Positions 57,647 to 64,000 of a stretch of DNA of 64,000 bases are shown here, piece after piece (positions within the stretch are counted from its first letter, which is position 1; every line of letters starts with the position of its first letter). The stretch spans positions 62,001-126,000 of the forward strand of contig NZ_MCGB01000086.1 of the NCBI RefSeq assembly GCF_001699815.1, written 5' to 3'. The notes under the pieces were generated by a model, which had not been told where the DNA came from, did no database searches, and worked only from the letters and a program-made list of their open reading frames with translations. The DNA comes from Ralstonia pickettii. GTDB taxonomy: Bacteria > Pseudomonadota > Gammaproteobacteria > Burkholderiales > Burkholderiaceae. Made by a program: the position numbers and the translations under genes.

Positions 57647-58287
57647 ACATGCGACCACCCACGCCCGTCAAACTGCTCCTCGTCGACGATCACCCGCTCG
57701 TGCGCGATGGCGTGCGCGTGCGGCTGGAAGCCGTGCCGCATTTCGAAGTGGTGGGTGAAGCCGGTGACGCGGATGCCGCCCTGCAGGCCGCGCGCACACT
57801 GTCACCCGATCTGGCGCTGATGGACATCGGCATGCGCGGCATGAACGGCATTGCGCTCACCGAGAAGTTTGCCGAGGAATTTCCCGAGATCGCCGTGCTG
57901 GTGCTGTCGATGCACGACAACCTGGAGTACGTGCGGCAGGTGATCCGCGCCGGCGCGCGTGGCTACGTGCTCAAGGATGCGCCCGCCAGCGAGCTGGTCG
58001 AGGCCATCGACGCCGTGCTGGCCGGCCGGCCGTTCTACAGCGCGCAGCTGGCGATGCGCATGGCGGAGCAGGCTGTCATGCCTACACCGGTCGAGGCGCT
58101 CACGCCGCGCGAGCGCGACATTCTCGAGGGCATCGCCAAGGGTTATGCCAACAAGCGCATCGCCGACGAGCTGGGCTTGTCCGTGCGTACGGTGGAATCG
58201 CACCGCCTGAACCTCAAGCGCAAACTCGGCATCGAGGGGCAGGCAGAACTGGTGAAGTTTGCGGTGGAGCTGGGCAAGGGCCGTTAG
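57643..58287 (+). CDS. LuxR/NarL-type response regulator
   Basis: A 214-residue regulator with a receiver domain (VDDHPLVRDG, phospho-Asp in LALMDIGM, YVLKDA) and a LuxR helix-turn-helix (LTPRERDILEGIAKGYANKRIADELGLSVRTVESHRLNLKRKL). The ATG overlaps the kinase stop (ATGA). With the divergent cstA gene it most likely forms a pyruvate-sensing uptake module. Confidence 0.92.
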   Translation: MNMRPPTPVKLLLVDDHPLVRDGVRVRLEAVPHFEVVGEAGDADAALQAARTLSPDLALMDIGMRGMNGIALTEKFAEEFPEIAVLVLSMHDNLEYVRQVIRAGARGYVLKDAPASELVEAIDAVLAGRPFYSAQLAMRMAEQAVMPTPVEALTPRERDILEGIAKGYANKRIADELGLSVRTVESHRLNLKRKLGIEGQAELVKFAVELGKGR

Positions 58288-59267
58288 GCGCCCTTCGCGC
58301 TGTCCACGTAATCGCGCACCATCGCCTCGAACGAGGTGTCGCGGCCAAAGCCCAGCGCATCGGCGCGCGCGGTATCGAAGCGCGCCGGCCAGCTTTGCAC
58401 GATGGCCTTGATGCGCGCGTCCGGCTCCCAGCGGATGCGCGAGACCGGCGCATCGCCCGCCACCTTGCGCAACGCTTCCACCATCTCGCCCACGCGCACC
58501 GTAATGCCCGGCAGATTCAGTGAGCGGCGATTGCCCCATGCCGACGCCGGCAGCGTGTACGCGTGCAGCAGCGACGCCACCACCTGGCGCGGCGACGCGA
58601 GCCACAGCTCAGTCTCGGCTTCCACCGGGCAGATGGCTTCCTCGCCGGCCAGCGGCTCGCGGATGATGCCGCTGGCAAAGCTCGAGGCCGCGCCGTTCGG
58701 TTTGCCCGGGCGCACCGACACCGTGGGGATGCGCACGGCGCGGCCGTCGATGTAGCCCTTGCGCGAATACTCGCCGACCAGGAATTCGCCCATCAGCTTC
58801 TGCACGCCGTACGAGGCCTGCGGCGTGGCCGCCGTGTCGTCGGTGACAACGGCCGGCAGTTGGCCACCGAACACCGCCACGGAGCTGGCGAACAGCACGC
58901 GCGGTGCACGGCCGGTCTTGGCGTGCTGCGCGCGCAGCGCATCGAGCAATGCGCGCGTGCCGTCCAGGTTCACGCGCATGCCGAGGTCGAAGTCGGCCTC
59001 GGCGGTGCCGCTCACCACGGCGGCCAGGTGGAACACGCCGCCCACATTTTCGTCGATCACCTGCGCGATGAGGGCGGGGTCGGAGGCATCGCCGGTCACG
59101 TAGCGCACGCGCGCATCGGCAATCTGACCGGCCACCTGGTCCAGCACGATGAAGGTCTCAACGGGCTGCACCGAGCCGTCCGCAGCCGGCAGGCCCGGTT
59201 GCTGAAGCAGTGCCGCCAGCACGCGCTGGCCCAGGAAACCGGCGCCGCCGGTGATGACGATATTCAT
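58284..59267 (-). CDS. denD: D-erythronate dehydrogenase DenD
   Basis: A 327-residue extended short-chain dehydrogenase. The NAD site is TGGAGFLGQRV, and the catalytic Ser/Tyr-x3-Lys are in FASSVAVFG and SYGVQKLMGEF. Its placement with ltnD, otnK and otnC identifies it as DenD, which oxidises D-erythronate to 2-oxo-tetronate. It faces the other way from the rest of the locus and ends overlapping the regulator gene by 4 bp, tail to tail. Confidence 0.9.
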   Translation of the reverse strand: MNIVITGGAGFLGQRVLAALLQQPGLPAADGSVQPVETFIVLDQVAGQIADARVRYVTGDASDPALIAQVIDENVGGVFHLAAVVSGTAEADFDLGMRVNLDGTRALLDALRAQHAKTGRAPRVLFASSVAVFGGQLPAVVTDDTAATPQASYGVQKLMGEFLVGEYSRKGYIDGRAVRIPTVSVRPGKPNGAASSFASGIIREPLAGEEAICPVEAETELWLASPRQVVASLLHAYTLPASAWGNRRSLNLPGITVRVGEMVEALRKVAGDAPVSRIRWEPDARIKAIVQSWPARFDTARADALGFGRDTSFEAMVRDYVDSAKGA

Positions 59268-59400
59268 GGTGTCTCCTTCTTGCCTGACGTAAGCCGCCGG
59301 GCGTTTTGATCGGTGCCTAGGGTAAACAGGGATGAAGCGCTACGACTCAACTTGTATGATGACACGACGAATTTACGCTTGCCAAGACATCCCTGCCACC

Positions 59401-60117
59401 ATGTTTGAACGACTCGACGCCGCGCCCTCCCTGTCCGACCGCGTGGCCCAGACCCTGATGGACAAGATCGACGCGGGCGAACTGCGCCGCGGCGAACGCA
59501 TGCCGTCCGAAACCGTGCTCGGGCAGGAATTCGGTGTGAGCCGAACCGTGATCCGCGAGGCCATCTCGCGTCTGCGCCACGAAGGCGTGGTCGAAGCGCG
59601 CCAGGGCAGCGGCGTGTACGTCACTCAGCAGGCTGGCCTCAAGCCGCTGCGGATCGACGCGGCGCAAGCCGGCTCGATCGATGCCGTGCTGCACATCATC
59701 GAACTGCGCCGTGCGCTGGAGGCTGAAGGCGCCGCCCTCGCGGCCCAGCGCCGCACCGACGCCGAGATGATCGAGATCGACGCCGCACTCGACAGCATCG
59801 ACGCTGCGGTGGCGGCCGGCGGTGACGGCGTGACCGAAGACCTGCGTTTTCACCGCGCCATCGCGGCCGCCAGCGGCAATCCGTTCCTCGTGCAGGCACT
59901 CGGCTTTTTCAGCCAATACCTGGAGGAAGCGATCGGCGTGACGCGCAGCAACGAAGCGCGCCGCGAAGACTTCGCCCGCCAGGTCCGCGACGAGCACCGC
60001 GCGATGGTCGAAGCGATCCGCCACCGCGACGCACTCGCTGCACGCAATGCCGCGCAGACCCACATGTTCAATGCCGCACGTCGCTTGGCCGAGGGCCGCG
60101 ATGCAGCGCAAGACTGA
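59401..60117 (+). CDS. GntR-family regulator (FadR/FCD subfamily)
   Basis: A 238-residue regulator with a winged helix (LSDRVAQTLMDKIDAGELRRGERMPSETVLGQEFGVSRTVIREAISRL) and an all-helical FCD ligand domain (DLRFHRAIAAASGN with a metal-site histidine). Position between denD and ltnD implies that it represses the locus until a tetronate is present. ATG 59401 is the family start. A TATGAT hexamer at 59355 may be its -10. Confidence 0.9.
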   Translation: MFERLDAAPSLSDRVAQTLMDKIDAGELRRGERMPSETVLGQEFGVSRTVIREAISRLRHEGVVEARQGSGVYVTQQAGLKPLRIDAAQAGSIDAVLHIIELRRALEAEGAALAAQRRTDAEMIEIDAALDSIDAAVAAGGDGVTEDLRFHRAIAAASGNPFLVQALGFFSQYLEEAIGVTRSNEARREDFARQVRDEHRAMVEAIRHRDALAARNAAQTHMFNAARRLAEGRDAAQD

Positions 60118-60132
60118 TTTCAGGAGCCATTC

Positions 60133-61044
60133 ATGACGCAATCGGCGGCTGACCGGAAGGTTGGCGTGATCGGACTCGGCGCCATGGGTCTGGGCATTGC
60201 CAAGACCCTGCGTAATCACGGCTACACCGTGTATGCCTGCGATGCGCGCCCGGGCGCTGCTGCAGATTTCGCCAAGGAAGGCGGCGTGGCCTGTGCAACG
60301 CCTGCCGAGGTGGCAGCGGGTGTGGACGTGGTGGTCTCGGTGGTGGTCAACGCTGCGCAGACGGAAGCCGTGTTGTTCGGCGAGGCAGGCGCAGCGGGCG
60401 CCATGCGACGGGGCAGCACGTTCGTCATGTGTTCAACGGTGGACCCGAACTGGTCGATAGCGCTGGAGGCGCGTCTCGCGCAGCAGGGCATTCTGTACGT
60501 GGATGGCCCTATCTCCGGTGGCGCTGCCAAGGCCGCCTCGGGCCAGATGACCATGATGACCTCGGCCACGCCCGAGGCGTATGCGGCGGCGGGCGACGTG
60601 CTCGATGCCATGGCTGGCAAGGTCTATCGCCTGGGCGACAAGGCGGGCGCGGGCAGCAAGGTCAAGATCATCAACCAGCTGCTGGCCGGCGTGCACATTG
60701 CCGCCGCCGCCGAAGCCATGGCACTGGGCCTGCGCGAAGGCGTGGCAGCGGACGCGCTGTACGAAGTCATCACCCATAGCGCGGGCAACAGCTGGATGTT
60801 CGAAAACCGCATGGCCCACGTGCTGGCCGGCGACTACACGCCGCTGTCCGCCGTCGACATCTTCGTCAAGGATCTGGGGCTCGTGCTCGATACCGCGCGC
60901 GCGAGCAAATTCCCGCTGCCACTGGCGGCCACCGCGCACCAGATGTTCATGCAGGCGTCCACCGCCGGCTACGCCAGGGAAGATGACTCCGCCGTGATCA
61001 AGATCTTCCCGGGGATCACATTGCCGGAGGGCCAACCGAAATGA
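60133..61044 (+). CDS. ltnD: L-threonate dehydrogenase LtnD
   Basis: A 303-residue beta-hydroxyacid dehydrogenase. The NAD site is GVIGLGAMGLGIA, the substrate motif DGPISGGAAKAASG, and the catalytic lysine is in GSKVKIINQLL. It oxidises L-threonate at C2. It overlaps otnK (ATGA) and starts the degradation operon. Confidence 0.92.
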   Translation: MTQSAADRKVGVIGLGAMGLGIAKTLRNHGYTVYACDARPGAAADFAKEGGVACATPAEVAAGVDVVVSVVVNAAQTEAVLFGEAGAAGAMRRGSTFVMCSTVDPNWSIALEARLAQQGILYVDGPISGGAAKAASGQMTMMTSATPEAYAAAGDVLDAMAGKVYRLGDKAGAGSKVKIINQLLAGVHIAAAAEAMALGLREGVAADALYEVITHSAGNSWMFENRMAHVLAGDYTPLSAVDIFVKDLGLVLDTARASKFPLPLAATAHQMFMQASTAGYAREDDSAVIKIFPGITLPEGQPK

Positions 61045-62354
61045 GCGCAGCGCCCACGTCCCGCCCGGTCCTCGGTTGCATCGCCGACGACTTCACCGGT
61101 GCGACCGACCTCGCCAACATGCTCGTGCGCGCTGGCATGCGCACGGTGCAGACCATCGGTGTGCCGCAGGCCGGCGGCGAGGCCATCGCAGCGGATGCCG
61201 ATGCCATCGTCGTCGCGCTCAAGTCGCGCACGATTGCCGCGGCCGATGCCGTGGCGCAGTCGTTGAGCGCACTGCGCTGGCTGCGCGCGCAAGGCTGTTC
61301 GCGCTTCTTCTTCAAGTACTGCTCGACCTTCGACTCCACCGACGCCGGCAACATCGGGCCTGTGGCCGAGGCGTTGATGGCTGAACTGGGTACCGATTTC
61401 ACATTGGCCTGTCCCGCCTTTCCCGAAAACGGCCGCACGATCTTCCGAGGCCATCTGTTTGTGGGCGATGTGCTGCTCAACGCGTCGGGCATGGAGCACC
61501 ATCCGTTGACGCCGATGCGCGATCCGAATCTCGTGCCGGTGCTGGCTCGCCAGAGTGCGAGCAAAGTCGGCCTGCTGCGTTACGACACCATCATGCGCGG
61601 CGCACAGGCCGCTCGCGATCGGGCCCAGCAATTGCGCGCCGACGGGGTGAAGCTGGCAATTGCCGATGCCATATCCAACGACGACCTGATCGTCCTGGGC
61701 GAGGCATTTGCCGATCTACCGCTGCTCACCGGCGGCTCGGGCCTGGCGCTTGGCCTGCCGGCGCAATATCGCCGCGCGGGGCTGATCACCGCGCATGGCA
61801 ATACGGCGCAGCTGCCGATCGTGGCCGATTCGGCGATCGTGCTGTCGGGCAGCTGTTCACGTGCGACGAACGCGCAGGTGGCGCACTGGCGAGCATCGCG
61901 TCCGGCGTTCCAGGTGGATCCGCTGGCGCTGGCCGAAGGCAAACCGGTGGTGGTCGAGGCGCTCGATTTCGTGCACCGCCATGCAGGTCAGACGGTGCTG
62001 GTATACGCCACCAGTGCGCCGGAGCAAGTGGCACGCGTGCAGCAGACGCTGGGCGTTGAGCGCGCGGGCAAGTTGGTGGAAGACGCACTGGGCCGCATCG
62101 CCCGCACGCTGCATGCCGATGGCGTGCGCCGCTTCGTGGTGGCTGGCGGCGAGACCTCGGGCGCGGTGGTGCAGGCGCTCGATGTGCGTGCGCTGCGCAT
62201 CGGTCCGCAGATCGACCCCGGTGTGCCCTGGACCGCCACCATCGATAGCGATCCGCTTGCGCTGGCATTGAAGTCCGGCAACTTCGGCACGGTGGATTTC
62301 TTCGAGAAGGCGCTCGCGCAACTGGCGCACGCAACCACGGAGCCGATCGCATGA
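61041..62354 (+). CDS. otnK: 3-oxo-tetronate 4-kinase OtnK
   Basis: A 437-residue four-carbon acid-sugar kinase. The N-terminal LGCIADDFTGATDLANML and the C-terminal VAGGETSGAVVQAL are the family's substrate and nucleotide motifs. It phosphorylates the oxidised tetronate at C4 using ATP. It overlaps ltnD and otnC by 4 bases each. Confidence 0.93.
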   Translation: MSAAPTSRPVLGCIADDFTGATDLANMLVRAGMRTVQTIGVPQAGGEAIAADADAIVVALKSRTIAAADAVAQSLSALRWLRAQGCSRFFFKYCSTFDSTDAGNIGPVAEALMAELGTDFTLACPAFPENGRTIFRGHLFVGDVLLNASGMEHHPLTPMRDPNLVPVLARQSASKVGLLRYDTIMRGAQAARDRAQQLRADGVKLAIADAISNDDLIVLGEAFADLPLLTGGSGLALGLPAQYRRAGLITAHGNTAQLPIVADSAIVLSGSCSRATNAQVAHWRASRPAFQVDPLALAEGKPVVVEALDFVHRHAGQTVLVYATSAPEQVARVQQTLGVERAGKLVEDALGRIARTLHADGVRRFVVAGGETSGAVVQALDVRALRIGPQIDPGVPWTATIDSDPLALALKSGNFGTVDFFEKALAQLAHATTEPIA

Positions 62355-62995
62355 CCACCACGAACGAAAGCGCGCTACGTGAAGAGATCACCCGCGTCGG
62401 ACAGAGCCTGTATGCGCGCGGTTACACCGTCGGCACGGCAGGCAACATCAGCGCGCGCCTGCCTGACGGCTGGCTCATCACGCCCACCGATGCCTGCCTC
62501 GGCACGCTGGACCCGGCACGTATCGCCAAGGTGCTGGCGACGGGCGAATGGGTCAGCGGCGACAAGCCGTCGAAAACGCTGGCCCTGCATCGCGGCATCT
62601 ACGACCGCAATGCGGAGGCGCATGCCGTGGTGCACACGCATTCGACGCATCTCGTGGCGCTCACGCTGGCGGGCGTCTGGCACGAAGCCGACGTGCTGCC
62701 GCCCATTACGCCGTACTACGTGATGAAGGTCGGCCACGTGCCGCTTATCGCGTATCGGCGACCGGGCCATCCGGATGTGGCCGCGCGGATTGCCGCGCTG
62801 GCCAATGATGTGCGCGCCGTGCTGCTCGACCGGCTGGGGCCCGTGGTGTGGCACGGCTCGGTGTCGACTGCGGCTTACGCGCTGGAAGAACTGGAAGAAA
62901 CCGCACGGCTTTGGTTGATGACCGAACCCAAGCCGGCGCCGCTGTCCGACGCGCAGATCGACGAACTGCGCCAGACGTTCGGGGCCCGTTGGTAG
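62351..62995 (+). CDS. otnC: 3-oxo-tetronate 4-phosphate decarboxylase OtnC
   Basis: A 214-residue class II aldolase-like enzyme. TAGNISAR and the zinc site VVHTHSTHLVAL, with a third histidine in VWHGSVS, are present. It decarboxylates the phosphorylated 3-oxo-acid to dihydroxyacetone phosphate. It completes the pathway begun by LtnD, OtnK and DenD. Confidence 0.92.
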   Translation: MTTTNESALREEITRVGQSLYARGYTVGTAGNISARLPDGWLITPTDACLGTLDPARIAKVLATGEWVSGDKPSKTLALHRGIYDRNAEAHAVVHTHSTHLVALTLAGVWHEADVLPPITPYYVMKVGHVPLIAYRRPGHPDVAARIAALANDVRAVLLDRLGPVVWHGSVSTAAYALEELEETARLWLMTEPKPAPLSDAQIDELRQTFGARW

Positions 62996-63060
62996 AGCAA
63001 CCGGCAGCAGATCGGTAGTGCCCGCCGCTCGGCCCATATAACACTTACACCGGAGACAAA

Positions 63061-64000
63061 ATGAACACCTCGACCGCCACCACGGCGGCGTTGCCTTCGC
63101 ACGCCGTTTCAAAAGAGGACAGTGTCTACGCGCGCGTGTCGCGCCGCATCGTCCCGCTCATCATGCTGTGCTACGTGGTCGCCTATCTCGACCGCGTGAA
63201 CGTCGGGTTTGCGAAGCTGCAGATGTCGCAGGCGCTGAATTTTTCCGAGACGGTGTACGGGCTGGGCGCCGGCATCTTCTTCCTCGGCTATTTTCTCTTC
63301 GAGGTGCCGAGCAACCTGCTGATGAACAAGATCGGCGCGCGTATCTGGATCGCGCGGATCATGATCACGTGGGGTTTGATCTCGGGCGCGTTTGCATTTG
63401 TGCAGACGCCCACGCAGTTCTACGCGATGCGCTTCCTCCTGGGCTTGGCGGAAGCGGGTTTCTACCCCGGCATCATCCTGTACCTGACGTACTGGTATCC
63501 GTCGCATCGCCGCGCGCGCATCGTGGCGATGTTCATGGCGGCCATTCCCATCTCGGGCATCTTCGGCAACCCGCTGTCGGGCTGGATCATGAGTGCGTTT
63601 CACGGAGCGGGCGCAGCCGGCGGCTGGCAGGGCTGGCAGTGGATGTTCGTGATCGAAGCCATCCCTGCCGTGCTCGTTGGGCTGCTGGTGCTCTGGAAGT
63701 TCGATGACAGCATCCGCAAGGCCAAGTGGCTGTCGGAAGACGAAAAGCAGATCCTCGAAGCCAACATTGCGGCCGACAACAAAGGCAAGACCGAGCACCC
63801 CGGCATCGGCAAGGTGTTCTCCGATCCGCGCGTGTGGATGATGAGCCTGATCTACTTCGCCTTCGTCATGGGCCAATACGGCTTGACGTTCTGGATGCCG
63901 ACGCTGGTGAAGAGCGCCGGCGTGAAAGACACCTTCATGGTGGGCATGCTCTCCGCCATTCCGTATGTATGTGCGGCGATCACCATGGTGCTGATCGGCC
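63061..64000 (+). CDS. MFS transporter, anion:cation symporter type (partial; 3' end outside window)
   Basis: The first 313 residues of a 12-segment transporter. DRVNVGFAKLQM in loop 1, GAGIFFLGYFLFEVPSNLLMNKIGARIWIARIMITWG and FLLGLAEAGFYPGIILYLTYWYP are hallmarks of the ACS family for organic acids such as tartrate, galactarate or threonate. GGAGAC lies before the ATG. Uptake of threonate and erythronate is the natural role here. Confidence 0.9.
   Translation, partial: MNTSTATTAALPSHAVSKEDSVYARVSRRIVPLIMLCYVVAYLDRVNVGFAKLQMSQALNFSETVYGLGAGIFFLGYFLFEVPSNLLMNKIGARIWIARIMITWGLISGAFAFVQTPTQFYAMRFLLGLAEAGFYPGIILYLTYWYPSHRRARIVAMFMAAIPISGIFGNPLSGWIMSAFHGAGAAGGWQGWQWMFVIEAIPAVLVGLLVLWKFDDSIRKAKWLSEDEKQILEANIAADNKGKTEHPGIGKVFSDPRVWMMSLIYFAFVMGQYGLTFWMPTLVKSAGVKDTFMVGMLSAIPYVCAAITMVLIG

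Overview
The window reads as a continuous stretch of core chromosome from a Ralstonia-type betaproteobacterium (Burkholderiales). This rests on uniformly GC-rich, densely packed genes, a one-cysteine DksA of the betaproteobacterial kind, the gene order mreBCD-mrdA-rodA opposite gatCAB, the order dprA-(thioredoxin)-topB, metXW, and RegB/RegA, GabR and CstA systems. The species is inferred from protein resemblance, not from a search. I see no rRNA, tRNA, CRISPR array or complete insertion sequence.

Layout. 1-3147 (minus): fmt (cut by the window edge), an ArnT-like glycosyltransferase and def. 3400-9147 (plus): LysM protein, dprA, a thioredoxin-like protein, topB. 9222-12301: a LysR regulator divergent from an acyl-CoA ligase. 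12338-18819 (minus): the rod-shape operon mreB-mreC-mreD-mrdA-rodA. 19318-25959 (plus): gatC, gatA, two exported proteins, gatB, a DUF484 gene and xerC. 25999-30708: an RlmI-type methyltransferase, a YdjM-like membrane protein, and a covalent-flavin oxidase paired with an exported lactonase. 30805-34657: Fur-family regulator, COG0523 GTPase, dksA and a second COG0523 GTPase. 34758-38411: an orphan solute-binding protein and hslVU. 38628-39524: a cysteine-repeat exported protein and a CsbD-like protein. 39558-42167: regA-regB divergent from a PCuAC copper chaperone. 42440-43492 (minus): ECF sigma, zinc-finger anti-sigma and a CWC protein. 43668-46147: argB, a HAD nucleotidase, slmA. 46210-50674: gabR divergent from gabT-gabD. 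50953-53647: metX-metW behind a long leader, then a Sel1-repeat protein. 53723-58287: cstA-ybdD divergent from a Cache histidine kinase and its LuxR-type partner. 58284-64000: a four-carbon sugar-acid locus (denD, GntR regulator, ltnD, otnK, otnC and a truncated MFS transporter).

How the genes work together. Several blocks are self-contained modules with regulator and effectors side by side: GABA degradation, tetronate degradation, probable pyruvate uptake with its own two-component system, redox sensing next to copper delivery for respiratory oxidases, and metal homeostasis around the Fur-like regulator.

The strongest candidates for something not yet described are: (i) a leader of about 200 nt before metX that ends in an intrinsic terminator only a few bases from the start codon and that I cannot match to a SAM or SAH riboswitch I know; (ii) the flavin oxidase-lactonase pair with only one obvious export signal; (iii) the secreted protein with three cysteine-pair modules; (iv) a RegA-type inverted repeat between regB and the PCuAC gene; and (v) a small IS-end-like inverted repeat upstream of gatC.
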